Shown piece by piece: positions 8,639 through 17,535 of a stretch of DNA of 64,000 bases. The notes below the pieces were generated by a model. It did no database searches, was not told where the DNA came from, and saw only the letters and a list, made by a program, of their open reading frames with translations. The stretch spans positions 62,001-126,000 of the forward strand of contig DVKT01000034.1 in NCBI GenBank assembly GCA_018715885.1, read 5' to 3'. The position numbers and the translations under genes were made by a program. The stretch is from Caccoplasma intestinavium. Its GTDB lineage: Bacteria > Bacteroidota > Bacteroidia > Bacteroidales > UBA11471. Position 1 is the first letter of the stretch. Each line of letters starts with the position of its first letter.

Positions 8639-9832
8639 ATGAATCAAGTATCAGATCGTTTGGCAAGCCTTTCTCCGTCGGAGACACTGGCTATGTCGCA
8701 GAAAAGCAACGAACTAAAAGCGCAGGGTATTGATATTATCAACTTGAGCGTGGGTGAACCCGACTTTTTTACCCCCGAGCATATCAAGGCCGCTGCCAAG
8801 AAAGCCATCGACGATAACTTTTCGTTTTATTCGCCGGTGCCCGGTTATATGGATTTGCGTAAAGCTATCTGCTCTAAACTTAAAAATGAGAATAATCTCG
8901 ATTTCACACCCGAGCAGATAGTTGTTTCCAATGGAGCCAAACAGTCGATATGCAATGCGATACTTTGTATCGTAAATCCCGGCGATGAAGTTATCATTCC
9001 GGCTCCGTGCTGGGTGAGTTATGTCGAAATGGTGAAGCTCGCCGAAGGCAAGAGCGTTGTCATACCGTCGGGTATAGAAAACGATTTCAAGATAACTCCT
9101 GCACAATTAGAGGCTGCTATCACCCCCAAAACCAAAGCGATAATTCTCTGCTCGCCTTCCAATCCCACAGGTAGCGTATATTCACACGATGAATTGAAGG
9201 CGCTTGCCGATGTATTGGCAAAATATCCGCAGGTGATTATTTTGGCCGATGAGATCTACGAGCATATCAATTATATCGGCGGCCATCAAAGCATCGCCCA
9301 GTTTGAGAATGTGCGCGAGCGTGTCGCTATTATCAACGGTGTTTCCAAAGCTTATGCCATGACCGGTTGGCGTATCGGGTTTGTTGCCGCTCCGTTGTGG
9401 CTGGCTAAGGCCTGCAATAAGCTCCAAAGCCAATATACTTCGGGGCCGAGTTCCATTGCGCAAAAGGCTTCTGTGGCGGCTTTCTCTGGCGACCAAAGTT
9501 GTGTAGAAGAGATGCGTCGGGCTTTCGAGCGCCGTCGTGATTTGGTTGTGGAACTGGCTCGTCAGATACCCGGTTTCAAGGTGAATGTACCGCAGGGGGC
9601 ATTCTATCTTTTCCCCGATGTATCGTATTATTATGGCAAGAAGTTCGGTGATAAGGTGATTGAAAATTCAGCCGACTTGGCCATGTATCTGCTCGAAGAA
9701 GGACATGTTGCTACGGTAGGTGGTGCTGCGTTTTGTGCCCCCGAGTGTCTGCGATTCTCTTACGCTACCTCCGATGAGAATCTCAAAGAGGCTTTGCACC
9801 GTATCAAAGAGGCTTTGGCCAAACTGAAATAA
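8639..9832 (+). CDS. Aspartate-type aminotransferase, PLP fold type I
   Basis: A 397-residue enzyme with the class I aminotransferase layout: YSPVPGYMDLR substrate-side loop, NPTG with Asn near residue 175, DEIY near 204-207, the Schiff-base lysine K237 in SKAYAMTGW, and a C-terminal Arg in LRFSYATS that would bind the substrate carboxylate. This matches the aspartate/prephenate aminotransferase Igamma group, which interconverts aspartate and oxaloacetate with 2-oxoglutarate. Substrate range cannot be read from sequence. ATG at 8639 was chosen because it follows the promoter and an AGAAAG-like ribosome site. The gene is transcribed alone and closed by a strong terminator. Confidence 0.93.
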   Translation: MNQVSDRLASLSPSETLAMSQKSNELKAQGIDIINLSVGEPDFFTPEHIKAAAKKAIDDNFSFYSPVPGYMDLRKAICSKLKNENNLDFTPEQIVVSNGAKQSICNAILCIVNPGDEVIIPAPCWVSYVEMVKLAEGKSVVIPSGIENDFKITPAQLEAAITPKTKAIILCSPSNPTGSVYSHDELKALADVLAKYPQVIILADEIYEHINYIGGHQSIAQFENVRERVAIINGVSKAYAMTGWRIGFVAAPLWLAKACNKLQSQYTSGPSSIAQKASVAAFSGDQSCVEEMRRAFERRRDLVVELARQIPGFKVNVPQGAFYLFPDVSYYYGKKFGDKVIENSADLAMYLLEEGHVATVGGAAFCAPECLRFSYATSDENLKEALHRIKEALAKLK

Positions 9833-9853
9833 TGATACAAATATATCCCGATG

Positions 9854-9890
9854 AAAAAAGCGGAAACCTTTTTAAGGTTTCCGCTTTTTT
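9854..9890. terminator. Bidirectional terminator between convergent genes
   Basis: Perfect 15-base inverted repeat with A6 and T6 outer ends. It serves the aminotransferase gene rightward and the Crp-like gene leftward. Confidence 0.9.
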
Positions 9891-9914
9891 CATTATCCAG
9901 CATGGTATATGGCG

Positions 9915-10604
9915 TCAATCTTCCGGGTCGGTAGTAAGAATCGTGCTCAACTTATGGCGGTTGAGTAGCTGTATGCCTTGTGGAGAGTAGGAGATGATTT
10001 CTTCCTCGCTCAGTTCGTTGAGGGCTGTCATGAAAACCGACCGTTGCACGCCGAAGAAAGTATAGAGGTCTTTCAGTTTGCAGATGATCTGTACGTCGGT
10101 GGCGCTGCGTTGCGTGAAGCTCAGAATCCAAAATGCCAGCCTTTCCTTGACATTGCCCGAAGAGAGGGCCAAGAAAGTTTCGAGGCTCTTTTGTGAATGC
10201 CGAGAAAGAATATTCAGCAAGTTGATAATGAATATGGGACTTTGTTGAATGAGGTTGACAAACGATTGTTTGTCGATCTGCATGATTCCGCAGTTTTCTT
10301 TGGCGGTTACCTCGCAGGGGTAAGTGGTGTTCCGCCCGAAAAGATGGTTGGGATACAATATATTGGGTGCGTGCAAAGTTTCCGAAACACGTATTTTGCC
10401 GCTTATATTTTTTAACTCCGACCGGGCACTGCCCGATACGATAAATTTCATGTGGGTACACTCTTCTCCTCGGTGCGCGATGATTTCATTATCTTGATAT
10501 TTTAAGAAATGAAAACGGGTCTTTTCTATGATTTCCGACATTTTCATGCGACTTACCCCTTGAAAAAGAGGAAGCTGCAACAATACATCATACATGCTGT
10601 CCAT
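9915..10604 (-). CDS. Crp/Fnr family transcriptional regulator
   Basis: A 229-residue protein with a cyclic-nucleotide-binding-type beta-barrel (about residues 15-125), a dimer helix (about 125-150) and a C-terminal winged helix-turn-helix (about 165-215, recognition helix near FGVQRSVFMTALNEL). There is no N-terminal Cys cluster, so it is not a classical iron-sulfur Fnr, and the usual cAMP-binding Arg/Ser pair is not evident. It therefore probably responds to an unknown ligand or acts without one, as many Bacteroidota members do. It faces away from the MarC-like gene with 163 bases between them. Targets are unknown. Confidence 0.9.
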   Translation of the reverse strand: MDSMYDVLLQLPLFQGVSRMKMSEIIEKTRFHFLKYQDNEIIAHRGEECTHMKFIVSGSARSELKNISGKIRVSETLHAPNILYPNHLFGRNTTYPCEVTAKENCGIMQIDKQSFVNLIQQSPIFIINLLNILSRHSQKSLETFLALSSGNVKERLAFWILSFTQRSATDVQIICKLKDLYTFFGVQRSVFMTALNELSEEEIISYSPQGIQLLNRHKLSTILTTDPED

Positions 10605-10626
10605 GACGTTCCTTATTTTAACAATT

Positions 10627-10634
10627 CAAAAATA
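10627..10634 (-). promoter_or_regulatory. Possible promoter of the Crp-like gene
   Basis: Minus-strand TATTTTTG fits TAnnTTTG, 23 bases ahead of the ATG at 10604. The -33 position is poor (TTAG). Confidence 0.45.
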
Positions 10635-10715
10635 TAAAGAATTCTTCAAATCTCTAACGAATAAACATAAAATCAAATTCTTTGTTTAGAAAGAATTGTG
10701 TTCTTTCTTTTTTCT

Positions 10716-10723
10716 TAACTTTG
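10716..10723 (+). promoter_or_regulatory. Possible promoter of the MarC-like gene
   Basis: TAACTTTG fits TAnnTTTG about 45 bases before the start at 10768. The only upstream candidate -33 is an ATTG at a 17-base spacing. Confidence 0.5.
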
Positions 10724-10767
10724 TAGTCGATACGATTTAACCTAATCACCGTAATTTTTGTCGCTTT

Positions 10768-11376
10768 ATGGAGAATTCATCTTTTTATTTCGATTTGCAA
10801 GAGATAGTCAGCGCCTTTATGGTGTTGTTTGCCGTTATTGACGTTACGGGGCTGTTGCCGGTTTTTATCGATTTTCAGAATAAGGGTATGAAGATTTCTC
10901 CGATAAAGGCTGCCATATATTCTTTAATTGCCTTTGTCGCTTTTCTGTTTGTCGGCAATGGTATTTTGCAGTTATTTCAGGTCGATATATCCTCGTTTGC
11001 CGTCGCCGGTTCTTTGGTGATATTTGTGATGGCTGTGGAGATGGTGTTGGGAATAGAAATTTTCCATAATGATGGTCCCGGCGGTTCGGCAACGTTGGTG
11101 CCTATTGTTTTTCCTCTTATTGCGGGAGCGGGATCTTTTACAGCTTTATTGTCGTTGCGAGCTTTGTATAGCCTGCCAGATATTCTCATCGCGCTGGTGT
11201 TGAATATCGTTATCGTGTATTTGGTTTTGCGTTATGCATTTTTGGTCGAGAAGGTTTTCGGGAAAGCGTTTGTGTATGTGTTGCGTAAATTGTTCGGTAT
11301 TATATTGTTGGCAATTTCGGTACGTATGTTCGTCAGCAATTTGACTAAATTGTTGGAATCTTTTGTGCAGCAGTGA
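10768..11376 (+). CDS. MarC family integral membrane protein
   Basis: A 202-residue, very hydrophobic protein with about six membrane helices. It carries the family pattern of an early VLFAVIDVTGLLPVF helix and a central PGGSATLVPIVFPLIAGAGSFTALLSL segment resembling the PLAxPLLAGPG region of MarC/UPF0056 proteins. The family was once linked to multiple antibiotic resistance through the marC locus, but that role was later withdrawn and function remains unclear. The gene has its own candidate promoter and a terminator 30 bases downstream, so it is probably monocistronic. Confidence 0.88.
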   Translation: MENSSFYFDLQEIVSAFMVLFAVIDVTGLLPVFIDFQNKGMKISPIKAAIYSLIAFVAFLFVGNGILQLFQVDISSFAVAGSLVIFVMAVEMVLGIEIFHNDGPGGSATLVPIVFPLIAGAGSFTALLSLRALYSLPDILIALVLNIVIVYLVLRYAFLVEKVFGKAFVYVLRKLFGIILLAISVRMFVSNLTKLLESFVQQ

Positions 11377-11402
11377 GAAGAAACAACGTTTCTGAAAAAT
11401 AA

Positions 11403-11440
11403 TAAAAAAGGCGGGAAAATAAAAAATCCCGCCTTTTTTA
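11403..11440 (+). terminator. Terminator after the MarC-like gene
   Basis: Inverted repeat of about 14 bases with a GGCGGG core and a T6 tail, beginning 27 bases after the stop. Confidence 0.88.
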
Positions 11441-11598
11441 TTGTTATATATAAGGTACTTATCTGTTTTGTAAAACACCAATTTTCGTCCAAAAATAATA
11501 AGAAAAAAGAAAATATCCAACAAATGAGTATAATTTTTCATTATAGAAATGAAAATATGGAAAATTATTATTTTGAGGGAAAATATCTTTTATGAAAA

Positions 11599-11630
11599 TT
11601 TGGAGCATTGGGAATCATTTTATATATTCG
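11599..11630 (+). promoter_or_regulatory. Promoter of the glycogen/alpha-glucan operon
   Basis: TTTG at 11599-11602 and TATATTCG at 11623-11630, 20 bases apart. The -7 differs from TAnnTTTG at one base. It gives a leader of about 45 bases to the ATG at 11683. Confidence 0.6.
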
Positions 11631-11682
11631 GAAATCAATATTTGAGGATTTTATTACAAGGAATAATATTTTGATATAAGAT

Positions 11683-13632
11683 ATGAGTTATTTGAAGTTT
11701 GATAAAAACATAATGACCAATCTGTCGCAATCTCTCCCCAAAGAGATGTTGCGTACCAATCGATCGGGAGCTTACCATTGTACGACGATTGTCAATTGTA
11801 ATACTCGCAAGCAGCATGGGTTATTGGTGATTCCTATTCCCGAGATGGACGATGATAATCATGTGTTGCTTTCGTCGTTCGATGAGACCGTTATACAGCA
11901 CGGGGCGCCCTTCAACTTGGGATTGCATAAATATCAGGGAGATTGTTTCAGCCCCAACGGGCATAAATATATACGGGAATTTACATGTGAGACGGTACCG
12001 AAGACGACTTATCGCGTCGGGGGAGTCCTTTTCAGTAAAGAGAAAGTCTTTATATCGCATGAGAACCGCATTCTTATACGATATACATTGCTCGAAGCCC
12101 ATTCCGATACGACATTGCAATTTCGCCCTTTCCTTGCGTTCCGTAATGCCAATTCCTTGTGTGTGGCCAACGGTATGCTCAATGGCCATTACGATGTTGT
12201 GGAAAACGGTATAAGTTGTTGCCTTTATCCCGGTTATCCTACGTTGTATATGCAGTTCAACAAACCGGTGGAGTTTGTTTCGCAGCCCAACTGGTATAGA
12301 GGAATAGAATATATCAAGGATCAAGAGCGGGGTTATGATTATAAAGAAGACCTGTATGTGCCCGGTTATTTTGAACTGCCAATCAAGAAAGGCGAGAAAA
12401 TCATTTTTTCGGCCGGTACGAGCGAGATAAAGACCCGTTCGCTCTCGTCGCTTTACACCAAAGAGATGGGGGTAAGGACAAGCCGTACCAGTTTTTTCAA
12501 TTGCTTGAAAAACTCGGCGCAACAGTTCTATTATAAGCGCGGGAATGAAAATTATCTGTTGGCCGGTTATCCGTGGTTCAACGTCAGTGCGAGAGATATG
12601 TTTGTCGCTTTGCCAGGCTGTACATTGGCCATAGACGAAGTGGAGATGTTCCATGCGGTGATGAATACCGCACAGAAAGCATTGAGGCGCTGGGTCGAGC
12701 AAGGCGAACGCGATGCCGTCATCAAGGATATAGATAAGCCCGATGTTCTTTTGTGGGCGATTTGGGCATTGCAGCAATATGCCAAAATGGTCGATACCGA
12801 TGAGTGTCGGAAGCGGTACGGCAATTTCATCATCGATATGGTCGATGCCATCATACGAGGGAAAGTGGCGAATCTTTTCCTGCAAGACAACGGGCTGTTA
12901 TATGCCAATGGACGTGAGACCCCCATATCATGGATCGATGCCGTCGATGCTTCGGGACGCCCGATAACCGCGCGGACAGGATATTTGTCGGAATATAATT
13001 CTTTGTGGTATAATGTACTGCTGTTTACGGCCGAACAGATTCTTGTCGCACCCGAGCAAGTGGAGGTGGCCGACCGTTTGAAAAATTTGGCTGCAAAGAC
13101 AGCTGCTTCGTTCAAGGAAATGTTCCTTAACGATTACGGATACCTTTTCGACTACGTCGATGCCAACTTTGCCGATTGGAGTGTGCGTCCCAATATATTG
13201 TTTGCTCTTTCGCTCGATTATTCCCCTCTTGAAAAAAGCGAAAGGAAGAAAGCTCTCGATGTCGTTACGCGGGAATTGCTCACACCGAAGGGGATTCGTA
13301 CGCTCAGTCCCAAAAGTCATGGATATTCTCCCATATATGTGGGTAACGAGGATCAACGGGCTAACGCCTACTTTCAGGGATCGGCTCGTCCGTGGCTTAT
13401 GGGGGCTTATGCCGATGCTTATCTTAAACTCTTCGGCATTAGCGGTGTTTCTTTCTTGGAGCGCATGCTTATCGGTTATGAAGAAGAGATGTCGAATACT
13501 TGCATCGGTACGATCTCCGAGCTTTTCGATGGGAATCCTCCTTATGCCGGACGGGGAGGCATAAGTTTTGCCGCCAATGTAGGTGAAATATTGAGGGTAT
13601 TGAGATTGTTGAAAAAATACAACCATATATAA
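11683..13632 (+). CDS. Amylo-alpha-1,6-glucosidase (glycogen debranching enzyme)
   Basis: A 649-residue protein. The N-terminal domain (to about residue 260) carries the debranching-enzyme start, with NRSGAYHCTTIVNCNTRKQHGLL near residue 26. The C-terminal (alpha/alpha)6 domain has GYPWFNVSARDMFVALPG near 295 with catalytic-type acidic residues, SWIDAVDASGRPITARTGYLSEYNSLWYN near 415, and YQGSARPW-like ANAYFQGSARPWLMGAYADA near 567. These fit the GDE_C/GH133-type enzymes that remove alpha-1,6 branches from glycogen. It is first in a tight three-gene operon with a glycosyltransferase (25-base gap) and a GH57 enzyme, so glycogen or another alpha-glucan is the likely substrate. Confidence 0.9.
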   Translation: MSYLKFDKNIMTNLSQSLPKEMLRTNRSGAYHCTTIVNCNTRKQHGLLVIPIPEMDDDNHVLLSSFDETVIQHGAPFNLGLHKYQGDCFSPNGHKYIREFTCETVPKTTYRVGGVLFSKEKVFISHENRILIRYTLLEAHSDTTLQFRPFLAFRNANSLCVANGMLNGHYDVVENGISCCLYPGYPTLYMQFNKPVEFVSQPNWYRGIEYIKDQERGYDYKEDLYVPGYFELPIKKGEKIIFSAGTSEIKTRSLSSLYTKEMGVRTSRTSFFNCLKNSAQQFYYKRGNENYLLAGYPWFNVSARDMFVALPGCTLAIDEVEMFHAVMNTAQKALRRWVEQGERDAVIKDIDKPDVLLWAIWALQQYAKMVDTDECRKRYGNFIIDMVDAIIRGKVANLFLQDNGLLYANGRETPISWIDAVDASGRPITARTGYLSEYNSLWYNVLLFTAEQILVAPEQVEVADRLKNLAAKTAASFKEMFLNDYGYLFDYVDANFADWSVRPNILFALSLDYSPLEKSERKKALDVVTRELLTPKGIRTLSPKSHGYSPIYVGNEDQRANAYFQGSARPWLMGAYADAYLKLFGISGVSFLERMLIGYEEEMSNTCIGTISELFDGNPPYAGRGGISFAANVGEILRVLRLLKKYNHI

Positions 13633-13657
13633 TTAGATTAAAATTACTGATATACAC

Positions 13658-14920
13658 ATGAAAGCACTCATGTTCGGTTGGGAATTTCCACCGCATATTC
13701 TGGGCGGTTTAGGTACGGCGAGCTACGGCCTTACAAAAGGTATGGCCGAATGCGGCGATATGGATATAACATTCGTCATACCCAAACCTCACGGAGATGA
13801 AGATAAAAGTTTCGCTCATATCGTCGGTGCGGGAAATACACCGGTCGCATGGCGCGATGTCTCGTGGGACTATGTCGCCGGCCGGTTGGGGTACTGCATG
13901 GATCCGCAGGAATATTTCAATTTGAGAGATCACATTTACGCCGATTTCAATTATTTGCATACCAATGATTTGGGTTGTATCGAATTTTCGGGGCGTTATC
14001 CCGACAATTTGCTCGAAGAGATAAATAATTATTCGATTGTGGCCGGTGTGATAGCTCGCACCTATCCCTGCGACGTCATACACTCGCACGACTGGCTGAC
14101 GTATCCAGCCGGGATACACGCCAAGCAGATTACGGGAAAACCTCTGGTGATACATGTCCATGCAACCGATTTCGACCGCAGCCGGGGCAATGTCAATCCT
14201 ACGGTTTTTGCTATTGAGAAAGACGGAATGAATTGGGCCGACCATATCATTACAGTAAGTAACCTTACCCGGCAGACGGTTATTGAAAAATACGGTATCG
14301 ATCCGGCCAAAGTTACGACCGTGCACAATGCCGTAGAACCACTCAGTCCCGAAATTATGGCGATACAGATGCCTCATAATCCCAAAGAAAAAGTCGTTAC
14401 TTTTCTGGGCCGTATCACTATGCAGAAAGGACCCGAGTATTTTGTAGAGGCGGCCGTGCAGGTTTTGCGTAAGACCGATCATGTGCGGTTTGTCATGGCC
14501 GGTAGTGGCGATATGATGAATAAGATGATATGTCTGGCTGCACAACGCAATATTTCAGACCATTTTCATTTTACGGGATTTCTCCGGGGAAAGCAAGTCT
14601 ATGAGATGCTCAAAGCAAGCGACGTGTATGTGATGCCTTCGGTTTCGGAACCCTTCGGTATCTCTCCGCTCGAAGCCATGCAGGTAGGTGTGCCGTCGAT
14701 TATTTCCAAACAATCGGGTTGCGCCGAGATTCTCAATCATGTCATCAAGATCGACTATTGGGACGTGCAAGCGATGGCCGATGCTATATATTCGATCATT
14801 ACTTATCCAGCGATGTACCGACAACTCAAAGAAGAGGGTAAACGAGAAGTCGATGAGATAAAGTGGGTATATGCCGGGCAGAAAGTTATCGATATTTATC
14901 ACAAAGTCATGCAGCGATAA
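13658..14920 (+). CDS. GT4/GT5-type glycosyltransferase, likely glucan synthase
   Basis: A 420-residue GT-B enzyme. The start MKALMFGWEFPPHILGGLG is the glycine-rich loop seen in glycogen-synthase-like proteins. The C-half carries TFLGRITMQKGPEYFVEAA near residue 250 and the EX7E motif in SEPFGISPLEAMQVGVPSI near 330. It would transfer glucose from a nucleotide sugar onto a growing alpha-glucan in the cytoplasm. In Bacteroidota this gene between a debranching enzyme and a GH57 is normally annotated as glycogen synthase, but donor (UDP- or ADP-glucose) is not decidable here. No glgC is in the window. Confidence 0.87.
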   Translation: MKALMFGWEFPPHILGGLGTASYGLTKGMAECGDMDITFVIPKPHGDEDKSFAHIVGAGNTPVAWRDVSWDYVAGRLGYCMDPQEYFNLRDHIYADFNYLHTNDLGCIEFSGRYPDNLLEEINNYSIVAGVIARTYPCDVIHSHDWLTYPAGIHAKQITGKPLVIHVHATDFDRSRGNVNPTVFAIEKDGMNWADHIITVSNLTRQTVIEKYGIDPAKVTTVHNAVEPLSPEIMAIQMPHNPKEKVVTFLGRITMQKGPEYFVEAAVQVLRKTDHVRFVMAGSGDMMNKMICLAAQRNISDHFHFTGFLRGKQVYEMLKASDVYVMPSVSEPFGISPLEAMQVGVPSIISKQSGCAEILNHVIKIDYWDVQAMADAIYSIITYPAMYRQLKEEGKREVDEIKWVYAGQKVIDIYHKVMQR

Positions 14921-14954
14921 GAATTATTTTACTTGGAAATAAAGATTACTATAT

Positions 14955-16316
14955 ATGAAAACCATCTGTTTTTACTTTCAGATTCACCAGCCGTTCAGAT
15001 TGAAACGTTATCGCTTTTTCGATATCGGCAACGATCATTATTACTATGATGATTATAACAACGATGAGATAATAACTCGCATAGCTCATCGTTCGTACTT
15101 ACCGGCCAATCAGACATTGCTCGAAATGATAAAGAATTCCAACGGGAAATTCAAAGTGGCATTTTCCATTTCGGGTGTTGCTCTCGAACAACTGGAAATT
15201 TATGTCCCCGAATTTATCGATTCGATGAAAGAACTTGCCAAGACCGGTTGTGTGGAATTTCTTTCTGAGACGTATGCGCACTCTTTGGCTTCCCTGCGTG
15301 ATCCCGACGAGTTTGTGTTGCAGGTCAAGGAGCACGATGATAAGATCGAGGAATTATTTGGGCAACGGCCTAAGGTTTTCCGGAATACCGAGTTGATTTA
15401 TTCCGATGAGATTGCCTGCATGGTTGCCGATATGGGCTTTAAAGGTTGTATTACCGAAGGAGCCAAGCATATTCTCGGTTGGAAAAGTCCCAATTATCTC
15501 TATTGTTCCACCGCCGTACCTAAATTGAAATTGTTGCTCAAAAATTATAAAATGAGCGATGACATAACTTTCCGTTTTTCCAATTACGAATGGAGCGAAT
15601 ACCCCCTTACCGCCGATAAGTATATGGGTTGGATCAATGCGATTCCCGAGACCGAGCAGGTGGTGAACCTTTTTATGAATTACGAAACGTTGGGCGAGTT
15701 GCAACCTCGTGAGAGCGGTATTTTCGAATTTATGAAATCTCTCCCCTATTTTGCCGAGCAGATGGGAATTACGTTTTCGACGCCTACCGAGGTCATTTCC
15801 AAATTGAAACCTGTCGATTCTTTGTCGGTAAGTTATCCTATTTCGTGGGCCGATGAAGAGCGTGATACCAGTGCTTGGTTGGGAAATCTTTTGCAAAACG
15901 AGGCGTTCGAGAAACTTTATTCCGTCGGAGAACGAGTGCGTTTGTGCGATGACCGTCGTTTGAAACAAGATTGGCATTACTTGCAGACCAGCGACCATTT
16001 TTATTATATGTGTACCAAATTCTTGTCCGATGGCGCCATACATAGTCATTACAGTCCATACGACTCAGCCTATGAGGCATTTACCAACTATATGAATGTA
16101 TTGAGTGATTTCATCGTCAGAGTGAAAGAGCAATATCCCGATACGATAGAGAATGAAGAGCTCAATTCATTGATTACAACTATTCGTAACCAAGCCTTGG
16201 AAATAGATGTGTTGAAAAAAGAGTTGAAGATTGCTAAAGAGGAACGTGCTGCCAAAAAAGTTACTGCGCAGCCATCTAAGCCGACTGCTCGCAGAGCAGC
16301 TGTGAAAAAAGTTTGA
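14955..16316 (+). CDS. GH57 family glycoside hydrolase (alpha-amylase-like)
   Basis: A 453-residue enzyme. The opening FYFQIHQPFRLKRYRFFDIG is the conserved GH57 region with its His. The nucleophile-type Glu is near residue 146 in FRNTELIYSDE, and WADEERDTSAWLGN near 296 supplies the candidate acid/base Asp. Residues 415-453 form a short coiled coil ending in a Lys/Arg/Ala-rich tail that may bind glucan or another protein. GH57 members cleave or branch alpha-1,4 glucans. It is the last gene of the glycogen operon, 34 bases after the glycosyltransferase, and has a strong terminator. Confidence 0.9.
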   Translation: MKTICFYFQIHQPFRLKRYRFFDIGNDHYYYDDYNNDEIITRIAHRSYLPANQTLLEMIKNSNGKFKVAFSISGVALEQLEIYVPEFIDSMKELAKTGCVEFLSETYAHSLASLRDPDEFVLQVKEHDDKIEELFGQRPKVFRNTELIYSDEIACMVADMGFKGCITEGAKHILGWKSPNYLYCSTAVPKLKLLLKNYKMSDDITFRFSNYEWSEYPLTADKYMGWINAIPETEQVVNLFMNYETLGELQPRESGIFEFMKSLPYFAEQMGITFSTPTEVISKLKPVDSLSVSYPISWADEERDTSAWLGNLLQNEAFEKLYSVGERVRLCDDRRLKQDWHYLQTSDHFYYMCTKFLSDGAIHSHYSPYDSAYEAFTNYMNVLSDFIVRVKEQYPDTIENEELNSLITTIRNQALEIDVLKKELKIAKEERAAKKVTAQPSKPTARRAAVKKV

Positions 16317-16355
16317 CCATTACTCAATCTTATCCTCCTAATTGATTTTTTGTGA

Positions 16356-16390
16356 GAAAGGCCGTCATTCGACGGCCTTTCGTTTTTTCT
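16356..16390 (+). terminator. Terminator of the glycogen operon
   Basis: Ten-base perfect stem (16357-16366 and 16371-16380) with a four-base loop followed by a T-rich run. Confidence 0.88.
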
Positions 16391-16414
16391 TTTTAGTAAG
16401 GGAAAGAATACTTT

Positions 16415-17521
16415 CTATGCAACCGGTTCCCAGTCGAGGTAAAGATAGTCGTAATGTATAAACGGTTTGGCCCCTTGTTTACCGATGAGCGTGCGAGCCT
16501 TTTCGCTGTCGCAACTGATGCGCCCAACACCGATAGCCCGACCGTCGGGTGCGCAGATGCGTACGATGTCGTCTTTCTCGAAATCGCCTTTGACATTGGT
16601 TACACCTATGGGCAACAGGCTCACGGCGTGATGCGAACATAACTTTTCGGCGGCTCCGGCATTGATGCGTAATTCGCCTTTGGCAAAGCCTTCGGAATGT
16701 GCAATCCATTTCTTGATACTCGATGTCGTCTTTTTTGCCGGAAGAAAACGGGTGCAACATACGTTCCTTTCGTTGCATAGCAGGTCGGTGAGTATGCTGT
16801 CTCGTTTACCGTTGGCAATGATTACTTCGATACCCTCTTGTGCGACTTTGCGGGCGATGTTGCATTTGGTGAGCATACCTCCGCGTCCGAACGACGATTT
16901 CCCCGATTGTATGTATTTCGAGAGTTCGGTACGGGTTTCGGCCGATATTTCGGGAATGATACGACTGCCGGGATCGTTGGGATTTCCGTCATATATCCCG
17001 TCGATGTTGCTGAGGATTATCAAGGCTTCGGCTCCCATCATGGTAGCGATCATGCCCGAGAGTTCATCGTTGTCGGTGAACATCAATTCCGTTACCGATA
17101 CAGTGTCGTTCTCGTTGACGATGGGTATGACGCCGTTTTCGAGCATGACTTCCATGCAATGCTTTTGGTTGAGATAGTGGCGGCGGGTGGCGAAATTTTC
17201 TTTCATCGTGAGGACTTGTCCGCAGGCGATACCGTGTTCCCTGAACAGTTCGTAGTATCGGTTGATCAGTTTGGCTTGCCCCACGGCCGAAAAAAGCTGA
17301 CGTGCCGACACAGCATCGAGCCGCCTGTTGTGCTCGATGCCCAGCTCGCTGCGTCCCGATGCCACCGCGCCCGAAGAAACCAAAATGACTTCGATATTTC
17401 GACGGCGCAAGTCTGCAATTTGGTCGACTAGTGCTGAGATGCGGGTTACATCGAGTGTCCCGTCGGGGCGGGTGAGGACGTTGCTGCCTATTTTTACGGT
17501 GATGCGCTTATAACAGGGCAT
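16415..17521 (-). CDS. proB: Glutamate 5-kinase with PUA domain
   Basis: A 368-residue protein. The amino-acid kinase domain (about 1-255) shows VKIGSNVLT at the phosphate loop, VSSGAVASGRSELG, VNENDTVSVTELMFTDNDELSG for substrate and metal, and LSNIDGIYDGNP. A PUA domain (about 275-365) follows. The enzyme phosphorylates glutamate as the first step to proline. proA is not adjacent. proB instead follows an acyl-CoA synthetase gene by only 15 bases on the same strand and probably shares its promoter. Length matches family norms. Confidence 0.95.
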   Translation of the reverse strand: MPCYKRITVKIGSNVLTRPDGTLDVTRISALVDQIADLRRRNIEVILVSSGAVASGRSELGIEHNRRLDAVSARQLFSAVGQAKLINRYYELFREHGIACGQVLTMKENFATRRHYLNQKHCMEVMLENGVIPIVNENDTVSVTELMFTDNDELSGMIATMMGAEALIILSNIDGIYDGNPNDPGSRIIPEISAETRTELSKYIQSGKSSFGRGGMLTKCNIARKVAQEGIEVIIANGKRDSILTDLLCNERNVCCTRFLPAKKTTSSIKKWIAHSEGFAKGELRINAGAAEKLCSHHAVSLLPIGVTNVKGDFEKDDIVRICAPDGRAIGVGRISCDSEKARTLIGKQGAKPFIHYDYLYLDWEPVA

Positions 17522-17535
17522 GGGAATGAAAAAAA

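Larger units (their letters stand above)
11377..11682. other. Intergenic region before the glycogen operon
   Basis: 306 AT-rich bases. It contains the terminator of the MarC-like gene and, 50-80 bases before 11683, a good promoter. The stretch from about 11441 to 11598 has no gene or structure I can support. Confidence 0.6.

Noticed and set aside
11821..12885. Leftward open frame of about 350 codons in the debranching gene
   Set aside because: Antisense to a clearly recognisable enzyme, no signal, domain, promoter or terminator of its own.
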